Assembly (NCBI RefSeq): GCF_013284245.2
Contig: NZ_CP085876.1
Span: 4,385,001 to 4,449,000 of the forward strand
Length of the DNA: 64,000 nt
Direction: 5' to 3'
DNA from: Brevibacillus sp. DP1.3A
GTDB taxonomy: Bacteria; Bacillota; Bacilli; Brevibacillales; Brevibacillaceae
Shown here: positions 7,435-15,987 of the stretch, piece by piece
Layout of the letters: every line of letters starts with the position of its first letter
Numbering within the stretch: the first letter of the stretch is position 1
Position numbers and translations under genes: made by a program
The notes under the pieces: generated by a model
Told to the model about the DNA's origin: nothing
The model's database searches: none
Seen by the model: only the letters and a program-made list of their open reading frames with translations

Positions 7435-7483
7435 AACAGGGAGGTCGAAGGCGCATGGACACCTTCTATCCTCCCTGTTTTTT
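7435..7483. terminator. Bidirectional terminator between convergent genes
   Basis: AACAGGGAGG (7435-7444) pairs with CCTCCCTGTT (7470-7479), with an inner GAAGG/CCTTC helix and T-tract. It overlaps the last codons of the convergent methyltransferase gene. Confidence 0.88.
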
Positions 7484-8179
7484 ATGATTTGCGCCCACTA
7501 GAAACCGAAAGCTCGTCGGCTGCAAACTGGCTGTGTGGCCGAACCGTTGTATTTCTTCCATGAGCTGTGGCAGCATGCTAGATGGCTTGCGATCCAATCC
7601 GATTAACGGATAGAGTCTGATTCGACCGCCAGGCTGACAAACACGCAGCAATTCCTTGATCGCGTCCAGGTGAAATTGCTCATCGAACTGTTGCTGGTAC
7701 AAAAACAAAAAATGACTGCCAAGCACCAGTGAAAATTGAGCGTTTGCAAAAGGCAATTCCGGCAGCAAGCCTGCGACGTATCTTTTACCGATGCCTTCAT
7801 CGGCACGATAAGCGGCCACGAATTGCTCCAGTGACCGTTCTCTGTTTTGCTGATGCTGGCCAAGCGAGCCGTAATATTCCCAATGAAGGGTGTGTGCGAT
7901 TCCAGCCAGCTTTTGCGTCGATTCCTCGATCTCTCGCTTCCCCTTCGTGTAAATCTCTTCGGGCTTCATTCGATAAAGCGGATCGACTGCCATTGCCTCT
8001 CGTCCTTGTTGACATGCCTCCGCTGTAAAGGAGGACGCTCCTGCCCCGACGTCCAAGATCGGTCCCATCGCCAAGATTTCGTCCGTGAGCGAAAACATAT
8101 CCACATACTCTTGATAGGAACGGCATGTCATTGCCACTCCCACTTGCTCGTACACCCCTACATCCTGTTCTTTTCTCAT
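7466..8179 (-). CDS. Class I SAM-dependent methyltransferase
   Basis: A 237-residue protein with a Rossmann methyltransferase core: motif I PILDVGAGASSFTAEAC (about 41-57), the acidic loop MAVDPLYRM and motif IV/V region FSLVLGSHFLFLY with LLRVCQPGGRIRLYPL. The D-V-G-A-G-x-S loop binds S-adenosylmethionine. The substrate cannot be assigned; the central segment 75-130 is charged and variable, as expected for a cap. The ATG at 8179 has only a distant GGAG; an in-frame ATG 15 codons on (MTCRSYQEY, after GGGAGTGG) is an alternative start. The gene stands alone between two terminators. Confidence 0.85.
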   Translation of the reverse strand: MRKEQDVGVYEQVGVAMTCRSYQEYVDMFSLTDEILAMGPILDVGAGASSFTAEACQQGREAMAVDPLYRMKPEEIYTKGKREIEESTQKLAGIAHTLHWEYYGSLGQHQQNRERSLEQFVAAYRADEGIGKRYVAGLLPELPFANAQFSLVLGSHFLFLYQQQFDEQFHLDAIKELLRVCQPGGRIRLYPLIGLDRKPSSMLPQLMEEIQRFGHTASLQPTSFRFLVGANHKKQGG

Positions 8180-8302
8180 CTCGACTCAGCTCTCCTCATC
8201 TCATATTCCTCCATCCCTTTTCAAAGAAAAAGGATCGAGTTGAGCAAATATTACCAAAATACTTTTCATGATTCAATGACGCTACCGACCTATGCATGGA
8301 AC

Positions 8303-8343
8303 AAAAAACGCGGCGCATCCATAGTGGAAACACCGCTTTTTCC
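8303..8343 (-). terminator. Probable terminator of the DUF1385 gene
   Basis: AAAAAGCGG and CCGCGTTTTTT flank a 17-base loop immediately after the stop codon on the minus strand. The stem is imperfect. Confidence 0.5.
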
Positions 8344-9027
8344 TTATGAAGCATTCTGCAATCGATCCACCTCGCGAATGTGCTCAAAAAGCATATACGA
8401 GCGGATCGCTGTCTCTAGATGAAGCCGATCCGGTTCTTTAGTCGTGCTGTACTTTTGAAAGAAAGCCGACAGCTTGTAAAGAAAACCAAAATATTTACGC
8501 ACGTACCGATCCCCTAGCATGCCAACAAGCAGTCCTGCTACCCCGCATGCGACGCTCCATTCTAAGGGTAAAAAGAATACAGACAAAATGAACCCCGTAA
8601 AAAACCACACGACCAGATTCGTCGAGCAACCGTCATTCACGATATTTGCCCGTTGAATCTCTTTGAGTGCTGCTAGCGACTTCTTGCCCCCATAGCTAAA
8701 TACTTTATGTTCTGCACCGTGAAATTTTTTCATCATTTTCGGAAAAACGAAGTGAAAGCCTGCGATGTATACAGCCACCCACATCGGATCGATGATGGCC
8801 CAGTCAGGCTTCACGATCGCTGCCAGTACATAACCGGCAAGCAGGAGGTGAAACAATTGATAGTACCACGGAAAGGAGAAAAATATTCGATACCAGAGCT
8901 TCCCGATCGTTTTCAATGTGATTTTTTCCGCCCACATATGAATCACGCCGTCTTTTACTTCCGCGCAAGCCAGCACATTTCGATCATGAAAAAGCACACC
9001 GCGTCCAAAAGACATCCCCATAATCAT
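8344..9027 (-). CDS. DUF1385 (YqhQ-like) membrane protein
   Basis: A 227-residue protein with the DUF1385 hallmark FHGAEHKVFSY (about 103-113) and, further on, NIVNDGCSTNLVVWFFTGF, matching the H-G-A-E-H-K ... C-G-S/T-N pattern of YqhQ-type proteins. Four hydrophobic segments (about 49-68, 76-95, 143-160 and 160-175) make it an integral membrane protein. It is shorter than YqhQ and lacks the usual N-terminal GGQAVMEGV segment, having MSFGRGVLFHDRNVL instead. The function of the family is not established; the conserved H/E/H and Cys residues suggest a metal site. The ribosome site (GAAGGAG) is about 13 bases before the first ATG, so a slightly later start is possible. Confidence 0.8.
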   Translation of the reverse strand: MIMGMSFGRGVLFHDRNVLACAEVKDGVIHMWAEKITLKTIGKLWYRIFFSFPWYYQLFHLLLAGYVLAAIVKPDWAIIDPMWVAVYIAGFHFVFPKMMKKFHGAEHKVFSYGGKKSLAALKEIQRANIVNDGCSTNLVVWFFTGFILSVFFLPLEWSVACGVAGLLVGMLGDRYVRKYFGFLYKLSAFFQKYSTTKEPDRLHLETAIRSYMLFEHIREVDRLQNAS

Positions 9028-9105
9028 CTCGTTAGCTATTCTCCTTCCGCCCTAATGTCGTTATAATAGGTTGAGTTGTACGCAGAATGAAGGAGGTTTC
9101 CACAA

Positions 9106-10221
9106 TTGATCCGCATGGTTCCAACTACACCACTAACACCTTTACACGATCCATGGGAGCCGTTGTTCAATGCTACACCCCCCGCCTATAAACTTACCAG
9201 CGTCGAGTTTACTGTAACGAATCTGTGCAATCTCCGCTGTGAGCATTGCGCGGTTGGTGATACATTGCGATACAAAGACGATCCCGCTCTCCCTGTTGAT
9301 CTCATACTCCGTCGTCTCGATGAAGCAAAAGATCTGCTTACTATCAGTATAACAGGCGGAGAACCTATGTACAGCGAGCGCACCGTGAAAACTGTGATCG
9401 CGCCTATTCTACAATATGCAGCAGATCGTGGGCTGCGGACGCAAATCAACTCCAACATGTCCATGCCGTTTTCTCGGTATGAGTTGATCCTGCCTTACAT
9501 CGACGTCATGCATATTTCATGGAACTGGTCTACCCCCGAAGAATTCCATGATATTGTTTACGCAAAAGCACGGCAGCCGGTTTCAATCAAAAGAGCGGAA
9601 GCACAGTTTCAAGAGATGATGGAAAATGTTCGCAAGCTCTCAGAAGCTGGTGTATTTGTCTCAGCCGAAACGATGCTGAATCATCGTACATGGACAAAGC
9701 TCGATACGCTCCACCGTCAGATTCAGGAGATGGGAAGCAAGCGACATGAGGTACACCCGATGTACGCGAGTGATTTTGCCCGTGATCTGGATGTACTTTC
9801 ACTCGATGAGCTCCGTCAAGCCATTCATCGGATGCTCGATGTACGCAATGAAGATTTGTGGATGCTTTTCGGGACGCTTCCGTTTTTCGCTTGTAGTCCT
9901 GAAGCAGCAGACAGGGAATTGATCAGCAGACTGCGCTCTGCGAAAAATGTGACGACTCGCAATGACCCAGATGGTCGCAATCGTCTTAACATCAACATTT
10001 TCACAGGCGATGTCATCGTGACCGATTTCGGTGATGTAGAGCCATTGGGCAATATTCAAACCGATCAGCTCCAGTCGATGTTTGAAAAATGGCAGGAACA
10101 CACGCTGAATCAGAAAATCAATTGCTTCTGCCCCGCTGCTGGATGTGCAGGACCAAACCTGCTCGTTGCTAATACTTACTATCAGGAGACTGATTTTACT
10201 CTGCGCAAAGCACTCGTCTAA
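9106..10221 (+). CDS. yfkAB: Radical SAM protein YfkAB (CxCxxxxC family)
   Basis: A 371-residue radical SAM enzyme. The [4Fe-4S]-binding motif CNLRCEHC gives C41-x3-C45-x2-C48, with SITGGEPMYS as the SAM-binding glycine motif and a TIM-barrel core. Near the C terminus NCFCPAAGC carries the CxCxxxxC motif that names the YfkAB family and probably binds a second cluster. The reaction is unknown. The TTG at 9106 has AGGAGG 9 bases upstream and is preferred over the ATG at 9115; TATAAT at 9062-9067 is a good -10 with a poor -35. A SASP gene follows after 31 bp, so co-expression in sporulation is possible but not shown. Confidence 0.93.
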   Translation: MIRMVPTTPLTPLHDPWEPLFNATPPAYKLTSVEFTVTNLCNLRCEHCAVGDTLRYKDDPALPVDLILRRLDEAKDLLTISITGGEPMYSERTVKTVIAPILQYAADRGLRTQINSNMSMPFSRYELILPYIDVMHISWNWSTPEEFHDIVYAKARQPVSIKRAEAQFQEMMENVRKLSEAGVFVSAETMLNHRTWTKLDTLHRQIQEMGSKRHEVHPMYASDFARDLDVLSLDELRQAIHRMLDVRNEDLWMLFGTLPFFACSPEAADRELISRLRSAKNVTTRNDPDGRNRLNINIFTGDVIVTDFGDVEPLGNIQTDQLQSMFEKWQEHTLNQKINCFCPAAGCAGPNLLVANTYYQETDFTLRKALV

Positions 10222-10252
10222 TTGGGCACACTAGGGCGTGAGGTGATCTACC

Positions 10253-10507
10253 ATGAGCAGACGCAAACGCCCTCTCGTCCCCGAGGCGAGAAAAGGACTG
10301 GACGCCCTAAAAGCGCAGGTTGCACACGTTGCTGATCCCGCGCAGGCCAAATTCGAGGTCGCAGAAGAAATTCATGTACCATTGCAGCCCGGCTACAATG
10401 GACAGTTAACCTCTCACGATGCTGGCCGAATCGGAGGACGCTTGGGCGGCAGTATGGTCAGAGAGATGGTTCGGATGGCAATGGAAAGTATGAATAAAAA
10501 ACCGTGA
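10253..10507 (+). CDS. Alpha/beta-type small acid-soluble spore protein (diverged)
   Basis: An 84-residue protein related to the DNA-saturating SASPs that protect spore DNA from UV and heat. The region AKFEVAEEIHVPLQPGYNGQ carries a GPR protease-like site (FEVAE), and LTSHDAGRIGGRLGGSMVRE matches the second conserved block (G-x-x-G-G-x-x-x-x-x-M-V-R-x-M-V). The N-terminal part (RKRPLVPEARKGLDALK) is more basic than in major SASPs. GTGAGGTGA precedes the ATG by about 8 bases. It is placed 31 bp after yfkAB with no terminator between. It is likely a minor SASP. Confidence 0.85.
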   Translation: MSRRKRPLVPEARKGLDALKAQVAHVADPAQAKFEVAEEIHVPLQPGYNGQLTSHDAGRIGGRLGGSMVREMVRMAMESMNKKP

Positions 10508-10509
10508 TT

Positions 10510-11919
10510 CTATTGTTTGGGAACCCCGCTATTTGATGTATGCGAATGGCGGGGTTCTTTGTCGAGCAATCGAGTATTGCCGAGTAGGACACTGGCTATC
10601 AAACTGATTCCAATCAGAATCAATCCAGTGATAAAGACGCCGTGCATAGCTTCACTAAACACCATTCCTCCCCGCATCCGCCCTTCTACAATGGTCCCAA
10701 ACACACTAATACCAATCGTCCCCCCAATGGAACGAAACAATTGCGATGTCGACATAGCAACGCCCCGATCTTGCGGTTTTACAGCGCTGTGTGCTGCTGT
10801 ACCGAGTGCCGGATAGATTGCCCCCATGCCTAGACCTGTGACAATCATGTAGCTGACGAGCTGTGTGTTGGTTGTCTCTCCATCAATCGTGCTCAGAAGG
10901 AAAAAGCCAGTCGCCATGATGATTAAACTAGGAATCAGAATCGCCCGAAATGAAGCTTTTGCCATCCATCTCCCCCCAACCGTCGAAGAAATCGCTGCGG
11001 ACAGCATGAGAGGAACTAAAAGGCATCCAGCTTCTGAGGGACTCGCACCGCGTACCCCTTGAACGAACAGAGGGATATATGCGATGGCACCAAACAAAGC
11101 GGCACTCACAAAGAATCCCACGAGATTGCCATATCCGATGGCCGGAATGCGAAATAGGGAAAGCGGAAGCAGGGGCTCCTTTGCTTTGGTTTCAATCCAG
11201 ATGAACCAACCGAGAAGGAAAATACCAGCTCCCCCTAATCCGATCTTGTATTCCCTCCCCTCCATAACAGGGGACAGCAGGATGAGAATGATGGATGCAC
11301 TCAAGCTAGTCGCCCCATACCAATCAATCACTGGCTTCTTATCGTATTGTCGCTGATCACGAAAGGCTAGAGCAATAATAAATAAAGCAACGATACCGAT
11401 AGGAAGGTTTATAAAGAAGATCCATCCCCACGGCAGATGCTCCACGAGAATTCCTCCCAACGAGGGACCGAGTATACTCGTCATGGCAAAAACAGCTCCG
11501 AAAAGGCCTTGAAATTTGCCTCTCTTTTCGGGTGGATACAGTTCACCCACAATGATGAATGCAACCGGCATTAATGCCCCAGCGCCCAACCCTTGAACTC
11601 CTCTCGCTACAATAAGACTCGTCATGGAATTCGCCATGCCGCACAGGAGAGATCCCACGAGAAACAGAAACAAACCGATCACATACATTTTTCTTGGTCC
11701 AAACAAGTCCGCCATTTTCCCATAGATGGGCATGCTCGTGGTCGCTGTAAGCATATAAATGGCGAACACCCAGCTATAAAGAGATAGACCTCCCAGCTCT
11801 TTGGTAATTGTCGGCATGGCTGTTGATACAATCGTCTGATCCAACGATGACAAGATTAGCCCCATCAGCACTCCACCCGTAACCAAGCCTACGCGGCGCT
11901 TTTCCTTTTCCATCTCCAT
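10510..11919 (-). CDS. MFS multidrug exporter, DHA2 (EmrB/QacA) family
   Basis: A 469-residue proton-driven exporter with about 14 hydrophobic segments. Family markers: motif D1 LDQTIVSTAMPTI in the first helix, motif A GKMADLFGPRKMYVIGL between helices 2 and 3, ARGVQGLGAGALMPV in helix 4 and motif C MTSILGPSLGGILVEHL in helix 5. Such proteins expel lipophilic drugs. I chose the ATG at 11919 because GGGGAGTGGG immediately precedes it; a 45-codon upstream extension has no ribosome site and an unrelated composition. A TetR/MarR partner is not adjacent. The last codons take part in the hairpin at 10521-10557. Confidence 0.93.
   Translation of the reverse strand: MEMEKEKRRVGLVTGGVLMGLILSSLDQTIVSTAMPTITKELGGLSLYSWVFAIYMLTATTSMPIYGKMADLFGPRKMYVIGLFLFLVGSLLCGMANSMTSLIVARGVQGLGAGALMPVAFIIVGELYPPEKRGKFQGLFGAVFAMTSILGPSLGGILVEHLPWGWIFFINLPIGIVALFIIALAFRDQRQYDKKPVIDWYGATSLSASIILILLSPVMEGREYKIGLGGAGIFLLGWFIWIETKAKEPLLPLSLFRIPAIGYGNLVGFFVSAALFGAIAYIPLFVQGVRGASPSEAGCLLVPLMLSAAISSTVGGRWMAKASFRAILIPSLIIMATGFFLLSTIDGETTNTQLVSYMIVTGLGMGAIYPALGTAAHSAVKPQDRGVAMSTSQLFRSIGGTIGISVFGTIVEGRMRGGMVFSEAMHGVFITGLILIGISLIASVLLGNTRLLDKEPRHSHTSNSGVPKQ
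10521..10560 (+). terminator. Hairpin after the SASP gene, inside the exporter's 3' end
   Basis: GAACCCCGC (10521-10529) and GCGGGGTTC (10549-10557) form a 9-bp GC-rich stem followed by only CTTT. It probably ends the SASP transcript; its T-tract is weak. Confidence 0.55.
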
Positions 11920-12059
11920 CCCACTCCCCTTTTTGAAGTCAGTTGATAACAGCTCCAAAAATATAAGGGAATTTTTAGAAAAAGAGTAGACTTTTTCTTT
12001 CTGATGATTTATTCTGATGATAGAGTCTGCCCCTAAGAACCACGAATGAATCATAAATA

Positions 12060-12088
12060 AAAACCGCCTCCATTATGGACGCGGTTTT
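12060..12088. terminator. Terminator of the 62-residue gene
   Basis: AAAACCGC-TCCA and TGGA-GCGGTTTT form a near-perfect hairpin 14 bases downstream of the small minus-strand gene; it works in both directions. Confidence 0.8.
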
Positions 12089-12101
12089 CTTGTTTTGCCA
12101 T

Positions 12102-12290
12102 TCATCTCAGCTTGTCGAGCTTTTTCGCACTTGCCTTACGAGGTCCAAGCATCGCCTTTCCTATGTCGCCCACTTTGTTTACAGAGTCAAAAACTTGGTC
12201 GATCACATCCACCAGTTCCCGAATCTGCACCACTTTTCCATAGACGCCCATGAAATGGTGTCGGACGTTTTTTCCATTTAACCCTAGCAT
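12102..12290 (-). CDS. Small basic protein of unknown function (62 aa)
   Basis: I do not recognise a family. The 62-residue product MLGLNGKNVRHHFMGVYGKV continues as an amphipathic helix (VQIRELVDVIDQVFDSVNKV) and ends in a lysine-rich tail (PRKASAKKLDKLR). The gene is supported by an AGGAGGT ribosome site 8 bases before the ATG, by the terminator 14 bases after the stop, and by its isolated position. No signal peptide or membrane segment is seen. The hydrophobic-then-basic layout would suit a small DNA- or membrane-associated protein, for instance in sporulation, but this is a guess. Confidence 0.6.
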   Translation of the reverse strand: MLGLNGKNVRHHFMGVYGKVVQIRELVDVIDQVFDSVNKVGDIGKAMLGPRKASAKKLDKLR

Positions 12291-12392
12291 GGCCGCACCT
12301 CCTCTTAATCCTCTCGTATCACTTTATGCAGGATCAGGCGAAGAGGAAATAGCGATGTGTGGAAAAATATTCAACTTCTCTATCCCAACGTC

Positions 12393-12734
12393 TTAGCTTG
12401 GACGGGGTGTACCAGGTGGACGCGGGCGAGGAGGGGGTGTTGGCGTAATGGCTCGCTCCAATCGAGTGACACGGTTTTCCAATCGATCTACGCGGTTATC
12501 CAGTCTGCGAAAATCTTCTCGCAACGCATCTACTCGCCTTTCCAGACGATCCAAGCGCCGATCGACTTCCGCTCCAGGTGCTGGTGTCGCTGTGGTCGGG
12601 ATGTACAAATTTTGACCGACGTAAATGTAGTAAGGATAGGCGATATTATTCACTCGGATCAATTCCTGAACGGATACACCAAAACGAGACGCAATGCTGT
12701 TCAGCGTATCTCCGGCACGGACTACATAGTTCAC
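12393..12734 (-). CDS. LysM-domain protein with coiled coil, probable spore-associated protein
   Basis: A 113-residue protein with one LysM domain at the N terminus (YVVRAGDTLNSIASRFGVSV through VGQNLYIP), which binds peptidoglycan-type glycans. A charged heptad-like helix follows (DRRLDRLERRVDALREDF ... VDRLENRVTRLE), likely a trimeric or tetrameric coiled coil, then a proline-rich tail (TPTPPPRPRPPGTP). There is no signal peptide, typical of LysM proteins assembled on the spore from the mother cell. The GTG at 12734 is preferred, with AGGAG 8 bases upstream; a GTG three codons earlier overlaps that site. A CATA-N3-TA element upstream (12770-12778) would fit mother-cell sigma control. Confidence 0.82.
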   Translation of the reverse strand: MNYVVRAGDTLNSIASRFGVSVQELIRVNNIAYPYYIYVGQNLYIPTTATPAPGAEVDRRLDRLERRVDALREDFRRLDNRVDRLENRVTRLERAITPTPPPRPRPPGTPRPS

Positions 12735-12769
12735 GAATCTCACTCCTTTTATCTGTGATCATTCGTTAT

Positions 12770-12778
12770 TAACCTATG
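12770..12778 (-). promoter_or_regulatory. Possible SigK/SigE-type -10 for the LysM gene
   Basis: The minus strand reads CATAGGTTA, matching the CATA-N3-TA -10 of mother-cell sigma factors, 36 bp before the GTG start. I see no convincing -35, so this is weak. Confidence 0.3.
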
Positions 12779-12884
12779 CCCGCCTTGATACACGCGCAAT
12801 AAACGAATACCCATTTTGGCAAAGAATAGTCAAACACCCAGTACAAACGCCGTTACAAACCTGAATGAGCAAGGCTCAGCCCCA

Positions 12885-14105
12885 TCACCCCTTTGAATAG
12901 ACAGTCACACCATCAAGAAACACTTCTTCCACTTGCTTCAATACCTCTATCTCTTGTAATGGATCCCCTTTTACCACAAGCAAATCTGCAAAATAACCCG
13001 ACGCTAACGTACCGATCTTACCTCCTTGATCCAGCACCTCAGCAGCGTTTTGAGTAGCAGCCTGGATCGCACGAATTGGCTCCATCCCCAGCTCCACCAT
13101 CAGCTTGATCTCTTCTGCCACAGGGGTAATCGGATAGCCTTCCAATACGATATCCGTACCCGTAGCGATCTTTACGCCTGTATTCATCAATTGTACGAAG
13201 TTCTCCCGGTACGCCTTTTCCGATTCGATGAAAAAGGCTCCCTGCTCAATAAGCCCTTCGCTCAATATGCCTTGATTCGCCTGTTGCTGCTCATTCCAAA
13301 TATGCTTGTAATAATCAGCAATCTGGAAAAAGGTGATCATGGTCGGTACCCATACCAGTCCTTTTTCTTTCATCTGTTCTGCCTGTTCGACGGTCATAAA
13401 TGTTGCGTGCTCGATCGTATCAAATCCCGCATCAATCGCCATCTGGATCGCAGGTTGGGTCGAGGCATGGACACAGCATTTCCGTCCCAAGCGATGCGAT
13501 TCATCAACCGCCGCATCCAGCTCCTCTTGTGTGAACTCCGGCGTTGGTGTACGATGGCTCGTCATGAGCTTGATCCAGTCCGCTCCCGCTCTCACTTGTT
13601 CACGCACAGCTGTCCGCACGTCCCACGGACCATTTGCTTCTCGCAGGGCACCCTCTAATTGCCAACCGTGCCCCCCGGTCATAATGATCCCTTGGTTTAC
13701 CTGAAAAAGACGAGGGGAAACAATGAACTTGTTCTTGGCTGCCATCTTCAGCGTACTGCACAATCCATCCGGTGCTGCTACATCGCGAATCGTCGTGACC
13801 CCCAAGGAAAGTGCCTCTTTCAAGTTCGCTGTCGCAAGTAAAGCCACGAGTCCATCGTTGTTGCGATACTCAGCCGAGTCTGGTTTGCTCCACCAATACC
13901 CGATATGAACATGTAAATCGATCAAGCCTGGTAAAATGGAGCATCCAGTGTACCGCTTTACCTCTCCCTCCGAAATGGAATCCGTAAGCTCCGATTCTTT
14001 CCCTATTGCTACAATCTTTCCTCGCTCATCAATCCCAACAGCGCCTTGTTCGATTACATGCTCTCCATCTCCGATAATGACGCGATCAGCAATCAACCAT
14101 TTCAT
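12885..14105 (-). CDS. Metal-dependent amidohydrolase (imidazolonepropionase/prolidase-like)
   Basis: A 406-residue amidohydrolase-superfamily enzyme. Metal ligands are visible: H-x-H in GLIDLHVHIGYW, the bridging lysine region ADWIKLMTSHRTP, histidines in CVHASTQPA and DTIEHATFM, and the catalytic aspartate in IATGTDIVLEG. The N- and C-terminal beta-sandwich parts (ADRVIIGDGEHV; ADLLVVKGDPL) are typical of hydrolases such as Xaa-Pro dipeptidases and imidazolonepropionase-like proteins. The substrate is unresolved, perhaps a dipeptide or cyclic amide. The ATG at 14105 follows a purine-rich GGGGGGACAGGA; a 14-codon upstream extension has no support. The gene appears to be a single unit. Confidence 0.9.
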   Translation of the reverse strand: MKWLIADRVIIGDGEHVIEQGAVGIDERGKIVAIGKESELTDSISEGEVKRYTGCSILPGLIDLHVHIGYWWSKPDSAEYRNNDGLVALLATANLKEALSLGVTTIRDVAAPDGLCSTLKMAAKNKFIVSPRLFQVNQGIIMTGGHGWQLEGALREANGPWDVRTAVREQVRAGADWIKLMTSHRTPTPEFTQEELDAAVDESHRLGRKCCVHASTQPAIQMAIDAGFDTIEHATFMTVEQAEQMKEKGLVWVPTMITFFQIADYYKHIWNEQQQANQGILSEGLIEQGAFFIESEKAYRENFVQLMNTGVKIATGTDIVLEGYPITPVAEEIKLMVELGMEPIRAIQAATQNAAEVLDQGGKIGTLASGYFADLLVVKGDPLQEIEVLKQVEEVFLDGVTVYSKG

Positions 14106-14221
14106 TCCTGTCCCCCCTGTCAAAAATGAAAAACCATCTGTCCGCAATCCTAGTTAGTCCCTCGAAAGTTCATCATGCATCCAACCTTTTCCTCCCTGTT
14201 TCTTTGCCTCGTAAAAAATAA

Positions 14222-14259
14222 AAAACCTCCGGCCACACATAAGTGCGCCAGAGGTTTTC
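14222..14259 (-). terminator. Terminator of the fumarase gene
   Basis: AAAACCTCTGGC pairs with GGCCGGAGGTTTTTT on the minus strand, 11 bases after the fumarase stop. Confidence 0.87.
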
Positions 14260-14269
14260 CCTTTATACC

Positions 14270-15805
14270 TTATTTAAATACAGGTGCAGCAAATTGAGCC
14301 AGTTTCTCAGCGGACGTTTTCTCGACATCCGCATGCAAGCTGTTGCCGTGCGCATCCATCGTTACGATAGCCGCGAAGCCGTTCACTTGCAAGTGCCACA
14401 TTGCTTCTGGAATACCGAATTCCATGAAGTCAACACCGTTTACTTTTTTGATGCAGCGTGCATAGTATTGAGCTGCCCCACCAATTGCATTGAGGTAAAC
14501 AGCGCCATGCTCATTCAATGCTTTCAGTGTTTTCGCACCCATTCCGCCTTTTCCGATAACGGCACGGATTCCGAATTTCTTGATGATTTCGCCTTGGTAC
14601 GGCTCCTCACGAATGGAGGTAGTCGGACCAGCCGCTTTTACATGCCATTCGCCCTCTTGATCCTTCAGCATTACTGGACCGCAATGGTAGATGATGCCAC
14701 CATTCATGTCCACTGGACAGTCATGATCCATCAGGTAGCTATGCAGCGCGTCGCGTCCTGTGTGCATTTCGCCGTTGATGATAACCACATCGCCCACTTT
14801 CAGGCTGCGGATTTGTTCTTCCGTGATCGGCGCTTGAAGAACCACTTCACGAGGTTCATCGTCTGTTTCGTCCGAAGCTGCTACTGGCGTCAAGTCCATC
14901 GCCACTTCTTCATCTTTATACAGATAACGAAGGATTTCGCCAGTCTCCGGGTTCAGGCGAACACCTTGACGGCGGAATGCCCAGCAGTTGTATGCAACGG
15001 ATACGAAGAAGCTCGCTGGCAGGCGGTTTTCCACGCCGATTTTACAGCCCAAGAGGGTAGCGTTTCCGCCAAAGCCCATGGTTCCGATTCCGAGTTGGTT
15101 TGCTGTTTCCATGATGTAGTCTTCTAATGCAGCCAGATCAGCAATTGGATTGACATCGTCCACTTTGCGGAACAATTGATGCTTCGCCAGTGCATAACCG
15201 GAAGTGCGATCGCCACCGATTCCTACGCCGATGAAGCCGGCACTACAGCCTTGTCCTTGCGCTTGGTATACCGCGTGCAGAATGCACTTGCGAATGCCAT
15301 CCAGGTTGCGGCCCACTTTGCCCAGGCCTTCGAGCTCACAGGGCAGGGAGTATTGGATGTTCTTGTTCTCACAGCCGCCGCCTTTGAGAATCAGCTTGAT
15401 TTCGATTTCATTCTCTTCCCATTGCTCGAAGTGAATGACAGGAGTACCTGGTCCGAGGTTGTCCCCTGTGTTTGCACCCGTCAAGGAATCTACAGAGTTG
15501 GAACGAAGCTTACCTGTTTTGGTTGCTTCTGCAATCATTTCTTTGATTGCTTGTTTAATGATCAGTTGGTTGACTCCAACCGGAGTTTTCACTTCGAATG
15601 TAGGCATACCTGTATCTTGACAGATCGGAGAAACATTTTCTTCTGCCATGACGACGTTTTGCGCAATCGTAGACAAAGACAGCGCTGCACGAGTGCCAAG
15701 ATCCTCGTTCACTTTAGCTGCATTGACGGCACGACGCACATCTGGTGGTAGATTCGTAGAAGTATCCGTGATCAGTTCCAGAATGCTTTGCTTCAAGTTT
15801 TCCAT
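14270..15805 (-). CDS. fumA: Class I fumarate hydratase (4Fe-4S)
   Basis: A 511-residue enzyme that interconverts fumarate and malate in the citric acid cycle. The alpha part carries cluster cysteines in SPICQDTGMPTF (about 57-68), LILKGGGCENKNIQYSL and GQGCSAGFIGVGIGGDRTSG. The beta part (about 320-511) has the GDVVIINGEMHTGRDALHSY and GKGGMGAKTL motifs. In many bacteria these are separate subunits; here they are fused, as in E. coli FumA. AGGGG precedes the ATG. A CGGACA-17-TATAAT promoter lies upstream and is back to back with the ECF-type promoter of the divergent beta-propeller gene. Class I enzymes are oxygen-sensitive, so a class II FumC may exist elsewhere. Confidence 0.96.
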   Translation of the reverse strand: MENLKQSILELITDTSTNLPPDVRRAVNAAKVNEDLGTRAALSLSTIAQNVVMAEENVSPICQDTGMPTFEVKTPVGVNQLIIKQAIKEMIAEATKTGKLRSNSVDSLTGANTGDNLGPGTPVIHFEQWEENEIEIKLILKGGGCENKNIQYSLPCELEGLGKVGRNLDGIRKCILHAVYQAQGQGCSAGFIGVGIGGDRTSGYALAKHQLFRKVDDVNPIADLAALEDYIMETANQLGIGTMGFGGNATLLGCKIGVENRLPASFFVSVAYNCWAFRRQGVRLNPETGEILRYLYKDEEVAMDLTPVAASDETDDEPREVVLQAPITEEQIRSLKVGDVVIINGEMHTGRDALHSYLMDHDCPVDMNGGIIYHCGPVMLKDQEGEWHVKAAGPTTSIREEPYQGEIIKKFGIRAVIGKGGMGAKTLKALNEHGAVYLNAIGGAAQYYARCIKKVNGVDFMEFGIPEAMWHLQVNGFAAIVTMDAHGNSLHADVEKTSAEKLAQFAAPVFK

Positions 15806-15858
15806 CTATGACGCCCCTTTTGACGTAGTGGTGTAAATGGTAGCATAAACCGCCTATT

Positions 15859-15887
15859 ATTATAGCACACGCTCCCCCACCTGTCCG
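15859..15887 (-). promoter_or_regulatory. fumA promoter
   Basis: On the minus strand CGGACA (15882-15887) and a perfect TATAAT (15859-15864) are 17 bp apart; the start codon is about 55 bp downstream. Confidence 0.7.
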
Positions 15888-15909
15888 TAGATTGCTGCCC
15901 AAAGAGTGT

Positions 15910-15938
15910 GTGAAACATTCCGTAAACGTGCGTCGTCT
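15910..15938 (+). promoter_or_regulatory. ECF sigma-type promoter of the beta-propeller gene
   Basis: TGAAAC (15910-15915), a 17-bp spacer and CGTCTT (15933-15938) match the TGAAAC-N16/17-CGTC consensus of Bacillus cell-envelope ECF sigma factors. Initiation would fall about 45 bp before the ATG at 15988. Confidence 0.7.
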
Positions 15939-15987
15939 TATTACCGACAACAAATTTTGGCAAGAAGCAGATATGAGGGGGATCAAA

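Noticed and set aside
11920-12054. 45-residue extension of the MFS exporter
   Set aside because: A strong ribosome site directly precedes the ATG at 11919 and the extension is not membrane-like.
14243-15127. 294-residue frame antisense to fumarase
   Set aside because: Opposite strand has intact class I fumarase motifs throughout; no ribosome site or family pattern for this frame.
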